DNA from: JAUSIF01 sp963711595
GTDB lineage: Bacteria; Pseudomonadota; Alphaproteobacteria; Rhizobiales; Xanthobacteraceae
Reading direction: 5' to 3'
DNA length: 64,000 bases
Assembly (NCBI GenBank): GCA_963711595.1
Contig: CAVQER010000007.1
Span: 744,001-808,000, forward strand
In this document: positions 37,668-47,340 of the stretch, in pieces
Layout of the letters: each line of letters opens with the position of its first letter
Position numbering within the stretch: position 1 is the first letter of the stretch
Translations under genes and position numbers: made by a program
Notes under the pieces: generated by a model
The model's input: the letters and a program-made list of their open reading frames with translations, nothing else
Databases searched by the model: none
Told to the model about the DNA's origin: nothing

Positions 37668-38516
37668 CTAACCGCCCGCAAGACGCAAGACGACAATTCC
37701 GGCGACGATCAGGACGAGCGCGAGCCAGCGCCTCGGGCCGAACGGTTCTTTGAACAGCACAGCGCCGAGGATCGCGGCGAACAACACCGACGTCTCGCGT
37801 AGCGCCGCGACCAGACCGATCGGCGCAAGTGTCATCGCCCAGAGCGCGATTGCGTACGAAGTCAGCGCAAGCGCGCCGCCGCCGAGGGCGAGCGGCCACT
37901 CTCGCCGGGCAGCGAAGAGAAAAGACTTTCCGCGCAAAGCGAGCATCAGCGCGAGCAACAGAATCGCCGTCGCGGCCAGCATCCAAGCAACGTAGATAAG
38001 GCCGCTGCCGGTCACGCGGGCGCCGAGACCATCGACCAAGGTGTAGACGACGATCACGCCGGCGTTGGTGAGGGCGGCGACGGCAGTTGCGCGGGTCAGG
38101 CCCCCACGGGCGAGCGCGTCTGCCGACAGGGTTACAACTCCGACCGCGATGGCGAGGACCGCGAGCCAGCCATTGAAGCCAAGTGTCTCGCCGAAAAGCA
38201 CGAGCGCGAGAAGCGCGGTTGCGGGTGGAGCGGTGCCGCGTGTCAGTGGGTAGGCGACACCGAGATCGGCCGCTCGGTAGGCGTAAGCCACAAGCGCGAA
38301 GTAGCCAACGTGGATCACGGCTGATGCCGCGATGTAGGACCAGGCGGCCGGTGGCGGCCCTGGCAGCCCGAGCATGATCGGTACCGCGACGACCCCTGCA
38401 CCGACGGCGACCAGCGCCGAGGCGGAGAACTTGTCAGGCTGCGCCTTGATCAGCGCGTTCCAGGTCGCATGTATCAGCGCGCCCAAGAGGACGGCGGCGA
38501 GGACGAAGCTGGTCAA
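37668..38516 (-). CDS. EamA/DMT-family transporter
   Basis: Inner-membrane drug/metabolite transporter with two EamA repeats and about ten hydrophobic segments. Repeats end with VLFGETLGFNGWLAVLAIAVGVV and VLFKEPFGPRRWLALVLIVAGIVV (key parts FGETLGFNGW and FKEPFGPRRW), the GE/KE motif of both halves. The start is uncertain: the TTG at 38516 gives 282 residues beginning just before the first membrane segment, with no ATG nearby. Earlier in-frame starts add a soluble stretch unlike the family. The substrate is unknown. Confidence 0.85.
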   Translation of the reverse strand: MTSFVLAAVLLGALIHATWNALIKAQPDKFSASALVAVGAGVVAVPIMLGLPGPPPAAWSYIAASAVIHVGYFALVAYAYRAADLGVAYPLTRGTAPPATALLALVLFGETLGFNGWLAVLAIAVGVVTLSADALARGGLTRATAVAALTNAGVIVVYTLVDGLGARVTGSGLIYVAWMLAATAILLLALMLALRGKSFLFAARREWPLALGGGALALTSYAIALWAMTLAPIGLVAALRETSVLFAAILGAVLFKEPFGPRRWLALVLIVAGIVVLRLAGG

Positions 38517-38647
38517 CGGCGAGAATCCATGGGTGGCGGGTGCACACCTATAGGCGGCTGCCGCCGCTTTGTCGTCCTTTGGAACCCCGGTCCGGCGGGC
38601 CTTTCCGGTAATTTCGGCGGGGACTATGCTGCCCGCGGACGGGTGCC

Positions 38648-39208
38648 ATGGACGATTCCGGTAGTGCAAAGTCGCCGAAGAAGCCGTTACGGGAAGCGTT
38701 GCGGTCGGCGCGCATCGAAGCGGCGGAGCGATCAGCGGTCGTCGTTGAACTGCGCGACGCGGAAGCGGCGCGGCTCGAAATGTTGAACGATACGCTCGAG
38801 CCGGTGTTCGCCGAGATCCCGCCGGAGCATCTCGAAGTGTTCGATCGCGGGATCAGCGGCGGCGGCTCGCAGCCGCGGCTCTGGATCGACATGGTCGCGC
38901 ACGTGAACATGGGCCGGGACAAGCGCACCTATCGCTTCATGCAAGACACGGTGCATGGGCGGCGCGTGCTCGCGGAATCCCTCGAGGTCCAGCCGATCGT
39001 CGAAGCCGTAACGCGCTATGTCGCGCGGCGGCTGGTTGCGCGCGAATATCTGCTTGCGGGCAGCGCCACGGAGCGGGCGGCAAAGGCATCTTTCTCGTGG
39101 CCCGCTTTCCGGACGGTGATCGCGCGCATAAGCCGCGAGCCGTGGCTCGTGCTGCTCGCAGGAATAGCGCTCGGCGCGATCCTCATGCTCGCGATTCTGA
39201 TGCAGTAG
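38648..39208 (+). CDS. Uncharacterised C-terminally anchored membrane protein
   Basis: Protein of 186 residues that I do not recognise. The N-terminus is charged and likely helical (Arg/Glu-rich, residues 10-50). A central region has HGRRVLAESLEVQPIVEAVTRYVARRLVARE. A single hydrophobic segment of about 20 residues lies at the extreme C-terminus, so it is probably a tail-anchored inner-membrane protein facing the cytoplasm. Codon use is like its neighbours. The stop overlaps the convergent metallophosphoesterase by 26 bases. Confidence 0.75.
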   Translation: MDDSGSAKSPKKPLREALRSARIEAAERSAVVVELRDAEAARLEMLNDTLEPVFAEIPPEHLEVFDRGISGGGSQPRLWIDMVAHVNMGRDKRTYRFMQDTVHGRRVLAESLEVQPIVEAVTRYVARRLVAREYLLAGSATERAAKASFSWPAFRTVIARISREPWLVLLAGIALGAILMLAILMQ

Positions 39209-40100
39209 CGACTTGTCGCGCTGTCAATTGCATCTTGGCTAGTGTGGCGATACTTCCGTTCGCTTGGACTCCACGCATTTCCATCTCGCAGGACCAAGCG
39301 CCGGGGCCGCCGTCGATACGGTAAAGGTTGTAGCCGGCCGCGCCGTGCCGATCGCCGAACGGGGCGGACGCGGACGGGACCTGAACGACTGGAACGGGGC
39401 CGTCGGGCCCGAGAATTTCGCCCCGCGCCGCGATGTGGTCGTGTCCGGCAAGGATCAGCTCCGCGCCGTGCCGCGCGATCACGGAGGAAAAGGCGTCAGC
39501 GTCCGTGAGGCGGCGGAGCCACGGGCGAGAGCCGACGGGCGGATGGTGGATCAGCACCACACGAAAGCATTTTTCGCGACGCAGCCGCTCGAGCTGCATC
39601 TCGAGCCGCTCAAGCTGCTCGCCACGCAAACGCCCGGTGGCGAATAGAGGCGGCGTGGCCACTGCGGTCGACGTGCCGATGATTGCGACCGGACCGCGCC
39701 GGCGGAGAAAGGGGAACGGAAACTTTCCGGCCTCGTCGGCGGAAAGGAAATCGTGCCAAGCATCGAGGTAGCCGGCTTCCGCGCCTCGTACGTAGAAATC
39801 GTGGTTTCCGGGAATGACGCTGACCTTCTCGGGCGGGCCGAGTCGCGCGAGAAATTTCCGCGCGATCGCGAACTCGTCCGGCAGCGCGAGGTTGACCAGA
39901 TCGCCCGTCACGACCACGTGGTCCGGATGCGCGGCGACCACATCGTTCACGATCGCGTCGATCGTGCCAGGCAAGTGATGCGGCGCGCGGCGAAGCTGCC
40001 AGTTCAGGTAACCGGTGATGCGCTTGCCCAAAAGATCGGCGAACCTTGGCCGTGGCATGGGCGCAAGATGCGGATCCGAGATGTGGGCGAGCACGAACAT
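39183..40100 (-). CDS. Calcineurin-like metallophosphoesterase
   Basis: Dinuclear metal phosphoesterase, 305 residues. The five family blocks are present: DPHL (near 9), GDLVN (near 67), GNHDF (near 98), HHPPVG and GHDHIA. It could be a phosphodiesterase acting on nucleotides or phospholipids; the blocks do not decide. It is divergent from the Nudix gene by 94 bases. Confidence 0.92.
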   Translation of the reverse strand: MFVLAHISDPHLAPMPRPRFADLLGKRITGYLNWQLRRAPHHLPGTIDAIVNDVVAAHPDHVVVTGDLVNLALPDEFAIARKFLARLGPPEKVSVIPGNHDFYVRGAEAGYLDAWHDFLSADEAGKFPFPFLRRRGPVAIIGTSTAVATPPLFATGRLRGEQLERLEMQLERLRREKCFRVVLIHHPPVGSRPWLRRLTDADAFSSVIARHGAELILAGHDHIAARGEILGPDGPVPVVQVPSASAPFGDRHGAAGYNLYRIDGGPGAWSCEMEMRGVQANGSIATLAKMQLTARQVATASESRA

Positions 40101-40194
40101 CGCGCATTCATAGCGCCGTTTGTGCAGAAATTCTCAATACATTCGTGGCACCAAACGAGCGAACGTACACCACTGTGATTTCGCGGCTTCGGGC

Positions 40195-40641
40195 ATGTTG
40201 CGACGACTTCTGCATCAGTACTGGCGGTTCTCGCGTGGGATGACGCTCGGCGTGCGAGCGGCGGTGCTCGACGCAAAGGCGGAGGTGCTGCTCGTGCGGC
40301 ATGGCTACGTCCGCGGTTGGCACTTTCCTGGCGGCGGCGTCGAGCCGGGCGAGACTCTGCTCGATGCACTCAGGCGTGAGTTGCTGGAAGAGGGGAACGT
40401 CGTTTTGCGCGGGACGCCGCAACTGCACGGCATGTTCCGAAACGCGGCGGTTTCGGCGCGTGACCACGTCGCGCTGTTCGTGGTGCGCGACTACGAGTGG
40501 AAAGGGCAGCCGACGCCAGGTCTGGAAATCCGCGAAGCGAAGTTCTTTCCGCTGGCCAATCTGCCGGAAGGGACGTCGGCGGGGACGAAACGCCGGCTCG
40601 AGGAGATCGCTCGAGGAACGGCAGTGGCGTCGACCTGGTAA
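40195..40641 (+). CDS. Nudix hydrolase
   Basis: Nucleoside-diphosphate-linked hydrolase, 148 residues from the ATG at 40195. The Nudix box GGVEPGE...RRELLEEGNV is complete except that the usual Gly after EE-x is Asn. WHFPGGGVEPGE lies near residue 43. The substrate is unknown. A longer in-frame start at 40120 has no similarity to the family. Confidence 0.88.
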   Translation: MLRRLLHQYWRFSRGMTLGVRAAVLDAKAEVLLVRHGYVRGWHFPGGGVEPGETLLDALRRELLEEGNVVLRGTPQLHGMFRNAAVSARDHVALFVVRDYEWKGQPTPGLEIREAKFFPLANLPEGTSAGTKRRLEEIARGTAVASTW

Positions 40642-40781
40642 CCTCAAGCAAGATCGGAAGACAGGCTCGCGGTGTCCTTCAGAACGACCTGATCTTCCAG
40701 CGAAGCAGTACTAGTCGCGAACCGAGATTCGTGAATTGTTTCAAGATGCTGCATCCGGCCTTGCAAGCTCGGAACGCCGGT

Positions 40782-40808
40782 GAGCGACCTCGCGTGGCTC
40801 GGTCGCTC
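40782..40808. terminator. Hairpin between convergent Nudix and reductase genes
   Basis: GAGCGACC (40782-40789) pairs perfectly with GGTCGCTC (40801-40808) across an 11-base loop, followed on the plus strand by CTCTTC. It sits in the 183-base gap between two converging genes and may end transcription from both sides. T-tracts are poor. The rest of the gap (40642-40781) shows no convincing gene. Confidence 0.4.
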
Positions 40809-40824
40809 CTCTTCATGCAGTGAG

Positions 40825-41833
40825 TCAGCCGGTCCGTGCCCGCGCCGGACGGAGCGCGTCGAACCGGGCGCGATCATGCGCTGCAGAGAAGTCGAGCGCC
40901 GGTCCAACCGGGACTATCCCACCCGGATTCAGCTTGCGATGGCTGCCGTAGTAGTGGCGCTTGATGTGATCGAGATTCACGGTCGCGGCGATGCCCGGGA
41001 CCTGAAAGAGGTCGCGAAGGTAGTTCGAGAGATTTGGATAGTCCTCGATCCGGCGCAGATTGCATTTGAAGTGGCCGTAATAGACGGCGTCGAAGCGGAT
41101 GAGCGTCGTGAACAGACGCCAATCGGCTTCGGTGATGCGAGCGCCAACGAGATAACGTTGACCGGAGAGCGTCTGCTCCAAGCGATCGAGCGCGGTGAAC
41201 AGGTTGCGGAACGCCTCTTCGTAGGCTTGCTGGCTGGTCGCAAAGCCGGCGCGGTAAACGCCATTGTTCACGTTCTCGTAGACGAGCGTGTTCACCTCAT
41301 CGATCGCCGGCCGCAGGTCCTCGGGATAGTAGTCGATGCGAACCGGCGTGAGCGCGTTGAAGGCCGAGTCGAACATGCGGATGATTTCGGACGAACTCGT
41401 TGTTGACGATCGTCTTCCTCCGCTTGTCCCAAAGGGTTGGAACCGTGACGCGGCCGGTGTAGTGCGGATTGGCGAGCAGATAGATTTCCGAAAGACGCGA
41501 CTTGCCTTCGACTGAATCCGGGATCGTGCCCGGGGCATCCGAGAACACCCAGCCCTCGGCGCCCATGATCGGATCGACGACGGACAATGATACGACGTGC
41601 TCAAGCTGTTTGAGCGTGCGGAAGATGAGCGTGCGATGCGCCCACGGGCAGGCGAGAGAAACGTAAAGATGATAGCGGCCCGCTTCGGCTTTGAACCCAC
41701 CTTCGCCGGTTGGGTCGGGCGAGCCGTCCGGTGTGATCCAGTTGTGAAACTTGCTTGCCTGGCGAACGAAGCGGCCGTGTTCGTCGTTGGTGAGGACGTC
41801 CTCGCGCCATACGCCGTCGAGCAGGTAACCCAT
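40825..41833 (-). pseudogene. Glutathionyl-hydroquinone reductase (GST superfamily), one-base insertion
   Basis: Xi-class glutathione transferase that reduces glutathionyl-hydroquinones. The first frame, from the ATG at 41833, carries the catalytic CPWAHR and the WxF...PG region, and stays in family up to TIVNNE. The second frame carries SSEIIRMFDSAFN, then the C-terminal helices with YEEAFRNLFTALDRLE, EADWRLFTTLIRFDAVY (key parts EADWRLF and RFDAVY). One extra base in GAGTTCG (plus-strand 41394-41395) explains the shift and gives 335 residues. Broken in this sequence, by mutation or read error. Confidence 0.87.
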
Positions 41834-41966
41834 CGCAACCTCGATCAGCCCACGATTACATGTGGGGCTTCCTTCGGCGACTGCCAAGGTAAACGTCGGA
41901 TGACGAACGCACGCATGGATTCTCACGTGCGCCCATGATATTCGGCGCCGCGCCGGAGTTTCCCGC

Positions 41967-42473
41967 TTGAACGATCTTTCCCTTCTGATCCTGCCCGAGC
42001 AGCCTGACGACGGGCCGGCGATCGAGCGCCTTTATGAGCGCACGTTCGGGCCCGGCCGCTTCGCACGCACCGCGTACCGGCTGCGTGAGGGTGCGCCGCA
42101 CCGGCCCGAATTTTCCTTCACTGCCCGCATCGGAACGTTGCTCGTCGGCTCGGTGCGGCTGACACCGATCAAGGTCGGAGATACGCGCGCGTTGCTGCTC
42201 GGCCCGCTCACAATCGAGCCGCCGTTTCGCGGACGCGGCATCGGCAAGGGTCTGATCAAGGCGTCGCTCGATGCCGCTCGCGAAGGGAGCGTACGCCTCG
42301 TGCTACTGGTCGGCGACTTGCCCTATTACGGGCCGCTCGGTTTCGTGTCTGTGCCGCACAAGCAGGTCGTGCTGCCCGGTCCCGTCGATCCGGATCGCGT
42401 GCTGGTCATGGAGCTCGTGCCTGGTGCCTTTGAAGGCGTGGCGGGCGCGGTACGGCCCGACTTCGGCGCTTAG
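41967..42473 (+). CDS. GNAT-family N-acetyltransferase
   Basis: Acetyltransferase of 168 residues, YhbS-like. The acetyl-CoA motif A reads LTIEPPFRGRGIGKGLIKASLD with the pyrophosphate loop RGRGIG, followed by LVLLVGDLPYYGPLGF. The start is TTG at 41967 with GGAG eight bases upstream. The substrate is unknown. Its stop overlaps that of the convergent membrane-protein gene. Confidence 0.88.
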   Translation: MNDLSLLILPEQPDDGPAIERLYERTFGPGRFARTAYRLREGAPHRPEFSFTARIGTLLVGSVRLTPIKVGDTRALLLGPLTIEPPFRGRGIGKGLIKASLDAAREGSVRLVLLVGDLPYYGPLGFVSVPHKQVVLPGPVDPDRVLVMELVPGAFEGVAGAVRPDFGA

Positions 42474-44533
42474 CGTCCTTCGCGCGCCCAGGTGGCGGCG
42501 ATTCCCGCAAGCAGGATCAGCAAGCCAGACAATCCCGCGAACAGCGGGAACAGCCCGATGCCACGCAGCACGCTCGCCTCGCGCATGCGCAATCCAAGCC
42601 AATCGGGTCCGGCGAAGCGCTCGCCCGAGCGGACACCAATCACGCGCGGGGCATTCTGATCGAGATCGGCGAGACGCCATACGCCGCCCCCGGTCGCCGA
42701 GGCGAGGGGCGCCAGCACTTCCTTGGTGCTCGTCACCTCGGCGTACTCGCGCGGATTGATGGGGCCGACGTTCACCAGCGCATTCAGCTTGCCGTCAGTT
42801 GCGCGCCAAAGGCCGAACTCGTTCGCTTCCGTGCCTGCGCGGAAAATGCCGGGCTCGGCAGCAGCGAGGGTCAACGGCCGGGACGTACCCGAAGGCGTCG
42901 TGACGGTCACCGGGGCGGCGGTTTCCTGCATCGTGCGCCGTTCGATCAGCAACTCGGAACCACGCACCTGCATCACCAGGCGTTCCTCTTCGAGGTCCGG
43001 CTCCTTCATCAGCCAATGCGACAATCGCCGGAGCAGTTCTAGATGCGGACCGCCACCCTCATAACTGCGCGCCCACAGCCAGATCTGATCCGAAAGCAGC
43101 AACGCGACACGGCCTTCGTTCTCGCGGGCGAGGACGAGAATGGGCGCATCCGCCGGCCCGCTCATGACCGTCGTGCTCTCGGCGTCGGCACGAACGTTGA
43201 TCGCCCGGAACCAGTTGCTCCAGCGCGGCGGATCGGTTTCGGCCCCCGGAAGCCCGCGGGTTACGGGATGCCGCTTGCCGAGTTCCGTCAGCTTCGCCCG
43301 GTAAACACCCTCCGCGATGTTGCCAGTCGGTTGCGCCGGCAGCACTGCTTCGAGCGGAGAGCGGTGAATCGAGTTGGAGCCGGCGAACTCGGCGCCGGCC
43401 GCGACCAGGACTGCGCCGCCCTCGCGCACGTAACGCACGATGTTGTCGAAATAAATCAGCGGCAGCACACCCTGCTGCGCATAGCGGTCGAAGATGATCA
43501 AGTGGAAATCCTTGATCCTCTGCTGGAACAGCTCGCGCGTCGGGAAAGCGATCAGTGACAGCTCCTGGATCGGCGTGCCGTCCTGCTTTTCCGGCGGGCG
43601 AAGAATGGTGAAGTGAATGAGATCAACGTTGGCGTCGGATTTCAGTAGGTTGCGCCAGGTGCGCTCTCCCGAATGCGGTTCACCTGACACGAGCAGGACG
43701 CGCAGCTTTTCGCGGACGCCATCGATGTTCAGCGCCGCGCGATTGTTGAGCGGCGTCAGTTCGCCCTCGAGCGGGCTCGCTTCGATCTCGATGATGTTCG
43801 CGCCCGCGTGGGTGATTTCGATCTGCACTTCGGCCGGGGTGCCCGCAACCACATTAGGACGTGCGACGATCTCTCCGTCGCGGCGCACGACGACCGCAAC
43901 GCGGGCACCGCGCGGGGCGCCTTCGTCCTCGACGCGGTAGCCGACGGTCTGGCGCTGGCCGACGATGCCGAAACGCGGCGTCGCGGTGAGAACCACTCGG
44001 CGGTCCCGCTCGCCTTCGCGGCCCGTGATCAGCGAGTGCACGGGTGCCGCGAAGCCGAGCAGCTGCTGCGCCGGCACGTCGTGCACGCGTCCGTCGGTAA
44101 CGAGCACCGCGCCCGCGACGCGCTCAGGCGGCACGTCAGACAGGGCTGCGCCGAGTGCGTTGAACAGGCGTGTTCCGTCGCCTTCACTCTCTCCGGCGCT
44201 TTCGACGACGCGAAGCTCGAGTCCCGGGATGCGTCCCATGCGTTCGACGAGCGCCGCGCGTGCCTTTTCGGTCGCCTGGATACGGTCGCCGAAACGTTGA
44301 CTGGCACTGCGATCAAGAACGACCGCGGCGACCACGGGTAGCGGTTCCCGGTCCTCGCGCGAGAGCGAGGGGTTCGCGAGCGCGAGCACACCGAGGGTCA
44401 ACGCAAGCGCGCGTACGAACGCGCCGCGCGTACGCGAGATGAACGGCAGGATTGCCACGAGGAATGCGACCACGACCGCGCCGATCAGGACCGGCGTCGA
44501 GACGAGCGGCTCGAAGGCAACGCCGAAGTTCAT
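42470..44533 (-). CDS. Membrane protein with VWA-like and glutamine-amidotransferase-like regions (MoxR operon)
   Basis: Protein of 687 residues, last gene of the MoxR-DUF58-DUF4159 operon, overlapping the DUF4159 gene by four bases. Two N-terminal hydrophobic segments (about 14-32 and 38-54) are followed by a VWA-like start, AAVVLDRSASQRFGDR, where DRSAS resembles the metal site DxSxS. A middle region (about 300-560) resembles the class I glutamine-amidotransferase-like domain seen in such proteins (FDRYAQQGVLP, VREGGAVLVAAG). A single C-terminal membrane segment ends the protein. The bulk is therefore periplasmic. No enzymatic function is claimed. Confidence 0.85.
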   Translation of the reverse strand: MNFGVAFEPLVSTPVLIGAVVVAFLVAILPFISRTRGAFVRALALTLGVLALANPSLSREDREPLPVVAAVVLDRSASQRFGDRIQATEKARAALVERMGRIPGLELRVVESAGESEGDGTRLFNALGAALSDVPPERVAGAVLVTDGRVHDVPAQQLLGFAAPVHSLITGREGERDRRVVLTATPRFGIVGQRQTVGYRVEDEGAPRGARVAVVVRRDGEIVARPNVVAGTPAEVQIEITHAGANIIEIEASPLEGELTPLNNRAALNIDGVREKLRVLLVSGEPHSGERTWRNLLKSDANVDLIHFTILRPPEKQDGTPIQELSLIAFPTRELFQQRIKDFHLIIFDRYAQQGVLPLIYFDNIVRYVREGGAVLVAAGAEFAGSNSIHRSPLEAVLPAQPTGNIAEGVYRAKLTELGKRHPVTRGLPGAETDPPRWSNWFRAINVRADAESTTVMSGPADAPILVLARENEGRVALLLSDQIWLWARSYEGGGPHLELLRRLSHWLMKEPDLEEERLVMQVRGSELLIERRTMQETAAPVTVTTPSGTSRPLTLAAAEPGIFRAGTEANEFGLWRATDGKLNALVNVGPINPREYAEVTSTKEVLAPLASATGGGVWRLADLDQNAPRVIGVRSGERFAGPDWLGLRMREASVLRGIGLFPLFAGLSGLLILLAGIAATWAREGR

Positions 44534-47340
44534 TGGCCGAGCCTTTCAAGCAGAGCCGGCACATGCACCAGGTCGGCCTTGTAGTTGCCCGTGAGGACGT
44601 ACATCACGATGTTCACGCCGACGCGGAAGGCGAACTCGCGCTGGCGCGGCTCGCCGGGCGTCAAGGGAAGCAGCGGTTGTCCGTCGGGTCCGACCGCCCA
44701 CGCGCCGGCGAGGTCGTTGGACGTAATCAGGATCGGCGAAGCCCCGTCGCCAGCGCGCGCCGGGCGCGATTCCAGTTCTTCATCGGCGGCAGGGAGCGCC
44801 TCCACCCAGAGAGTCCCGCCGGTGTAGCGGCCCGGGAAATCGCGTAGCAGATAGAACGCCTTTGTGAGGACATGGTCGCGCGGCACCGGCTCGAGCTCCG
44901 GTATGTCGAGGCCCGAGAGGATCTCGCGCAGTTTCGCGAGCGCAGGCGACACCTCATCAGGCCGACCGGAGATCGACGTGAAGGCGTCGCGCGTATCGAA
45001 GATGACCGTGCCGCCCTGTTTCATATAGGCGTCGACGCGGGCAAGCGTGGGCGCGTCCGGCCGCTGCGCGTTTGGCAGGATCGGCCAGTAGAGCATAGGG
45101 AAGAATGCGAGTTCGTCGCGCGAGATGTCGACGGCGAACGGCTCCGCAGGCTCGAGCGCAGTGCGCTGGGCGAGAAAAACGGAAAGGCCTTCGAGACCGG
45201 CGTGACTCACCGCGTCGACCTCGGTGTCGCCCGAACGCACATAGGCGAGGCGGGTCTGCAAACTCGCCTGCAGCGCGAAATTGACCTGTGCTTGGGAAAG
45301 CTCCTGCGCGCGCGGGTAGTCGCCCACAATCACGCATGCAGTGGCGAGCAAAACGGCAGGCGTGGCGCGGCGCAGGCCGAGACGCGAAAGACCGCCCGCA
45401 AGCAGGAAGACGATGATCGCGTCCAGCACGAGCAGCGTGAACACGCCCATCAACACTGCGGCGCGGAGATCGACCGGCTCACCGCGGCTGTAGGCCTCGA
45501 CGCGGGCCTGCAAAGGTCCGAAGTCGATCGGTGCAAGCCGATCCTCGGGTGCAAGCGCGTTCACAGCGACCAGCCCTTCGGGAGGGCCGTAGAAACCGGG
45601 TGGATGATCGGCGTCGGCGCGGCCGCGGAAGTCCGCCGGAATCGGCCGTGCGGTCGGTCCGGGCGCGGTAAACGTGCCGAAGCCATCGAGCAACCGAGAC
45701 GGCGCAATTGTCGGAGCAGGGCCGCGCTCGGTACGCGTGGTATCTGTCGTCGCGACCGCGCCTGCGCCGGCGAGGGCGACGATGCGGCGAAGAATGTCAA
45801 CAAACGCGCCCGATAGCGCAAGATTGGACCAGCCGGTGTCCGCGGTGACGTGGAACAAGACGATCAATCCGCGTCCGCGCTTTACCCCCGTAACCAGCGG
45901 CGTGCCGTCCGCGAGCGATGCCCACGTACGCTCTGCGAGCGTTCCGTCGGGCTCGGCGAGGACCTGACGCTGGACGACGACATCGTCGGGCACGGTCAGT
46001 CCTTGCAGCGGTCCCTCAGGCGAGAAGCTGCCGAGCTTCTGCGGCTTCTCCCAGGAGAGCGAGCCGCCCAGCACACGTCCGCCCCGGCGTAGCCTCACAG
46101 GAACGAGGTTGTCCTCGGTGGCCGCGAGACGCGGACCAGCGAAGCGCACGAGCACGCCCCCGTCCTCGATCCAGCGGACCAACCGGTCGCGCGCAGGATC
46201 GACGATATTGCCGACGTCGGAGAGGACAATGATCGGCAACCGCTGATCGATGAAGCGATCGATCGCCGCAGCAGGAGCAGCACCCTCGACGAGGCGCACG
46301 TCGGCAAAGGGTCCGAGCGCACGAGACAGATAAAAAGTCGCGGCAAGCAGTGGCTGGCTGGTGTCGGCGGTTCCGCCCGAGGCGACGCCGACCGTGCGCC
46401 GGCGCCAGCGCTTGTCGAGAAGCTCCACGGCGCCGGCCGACCGCTCGCCGGCGATCTCGAGACGCGCGATGTCATTACGGATCTCGACGGGAAGGTCGAA
46501 GCGCGCCTCTGTTTCGGTAGCGCCCGCGGGGAACTGGAATTCAGCGTCGCCAAGCGTCAGGCCACGCAAGTCGCGGGCGCGCACGATGCCTTGGGCCGGG
46601 GCCGAATTATCCGCCCGCAGAACTTTGATCGACAGGCCCCCGGCAGCATTGTCCGCAGCGGCGAGCGCGCGCGCCCCCGGAATGCCTCCTGCCACCACGC
46701 TCAGCCGATCGCCCGCGATCTGATTCAAGGCCTCGACAAACTTGCCGCTGCCGCCCAGATCGACGCCGTCCGCGAGCCAGATCACGGAAGCGTCCGGCAC
46801 GGAACGCACGAGCCGGGCGAGCGGTGGGAGGATCTCGCTGCGATCAGGTGTATGCGGCGAGGGTTTCAGGAGCCGCAAAACTTCTCGGGCCTCGCCCGGC
46901 CGCAACAGCGACAATTCTTTCGGAGGGGCGCCGGTGGCGAGCACGGCAACCCCGCGGCCTTCGGCTTCGGCGCGACCCACGATCGCTTCGGCCGTGTTGA
47001 TGCGCTCGTTCCAGTTCGCCGCGGCTGGCCAGCCGGAATCGATAATGAGTACGAGAGGCCCTGTCGGGCGTGTGCCGGCGGGCGGCGGGTTCCAGAGCGG
47101 CCCAGCAGCCGCGATTATAATGAGTGCCGCCAGCAGCAAGCGCAGCAGGGTTAGCCACCAAGGGGTGCGCGCAGGAGTCTCTTCCTTCGGCTCGATCTCG
47201 AACAAGATGCGTGTCGGCGGGAATGCGATGCGGCGCGGCCGCGGCGGGATCAGTCGCAACAACCACCACAGCACCGGCAGCGCGAACAGCCCGAGCAGCA
47301 GGAACGGGGAGGCGAAGGCGAGCGGAAGGCCGGCGATCAT
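44530..47340 (-). CDS. BatA-like/DUF4159 membrane protein (MoxR operon)
   Basis: Protein of 936 residues from the ATG at 47340, which overlaps the DUF58 stop (ATGA). The N-terminus has the aerotolerance-regulator (BatA) arrangement of two membrane segments around WWLLRLIPPRPRR. A VWA-like core follows with VLIIDSGWPAAANW. A large middle part carries a ThuA/GATase-like region (RWIEDGGVLVRFAGPR), then a further membrane segment near residue 640. The C-terminal about 220 residues are DUF4159, with LAYVRSGDTEVDAVSHAGLEGLS (key LAYVRSGD and AGLEGLS). The function is unknown; family operons are linked to protein maturation or envelope stress. Confidence 0.88.
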   Translation of the reverse strand: MIAGLPLAFASPFLLLGLFALPVLWWLLRLIPPRPRRIAFPPTRILFEIEPKEETPARTPWWLTLLRLLLAALIIIAAAGPLWNPPPAGTRPTGPLVLIIDSGWPAAANWNERINTAEAIVGRAEAEGRGVAVLATGAPPKELSLLRPGEAREVLRLLKPSPHTPDRSEILPPLARLVRSVPDASVIWLADGVDLGGSGKFVEALNQIAGDRLSVVAGGIPGARALAAADNAAGGLSIKVLRADNSAPAQGIVRARDLRGLTLGDAEFQFPAGATETEARFDLPVEIRNDIARLEIAGERSAGAVELLDKRWRRRTVGVASGGTADTSQPLLAATFYLSRALGPFADVRLVEGAAPAAAIDRFIDQRLPIIVLSDVGNIVDPARDRLVRWIEDGGVLVRFAGPRLAATEDNLVPVRLRRGGRVLGGSLSWEKPQKLGSFSPEGPLQGLTVPDDVVVQRQVLAEPDGTLAERTWASLADGTPLVTGVKRGRGLIVLFHVTADTGWSNLALSGAFVDILRRIVALAGAGAVATTDTTRTERGPAPTIAPSRLLDGFGTFTAPGPTARPIPADFRGRADADHPPGFYGPPEGLVAVNALAPEDRLAPIDFGPLQARVEAYSRGEPVDLRAAVLMGVFTLLVLDAIIVFLLAGGLSRLGLRRATPAVLLATACVIVGDYPRAQELSQAQVNFALQASLQTRLAYVRSGDTEVDAVSHAGLEGLSVFLAQRTALEPAEPFAVDISRDELAFFPMLYWPILPNAQRPDAPTLARVDAYMKQGGTVIFDTRDAFTSISGRPDEVSPALAKLREILSGLDIPELEPVPRDHVLTKAFYLLRDFPGRYTGGTLWVEALPAADEELESRPARAGDGASPILITSNDLAGAWAVGPDGQPLLPLTPGEPRQREFAFRVGVNIVMYVLTGNYKADLVHVPALLERLGQ

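Noticed and set aside
40644..40907. An 87-codon minus-strand frame between Nudix and reductase genes
   Set aside because: It overlaps the reductase 3' end in another frame and has no recognisable domain.
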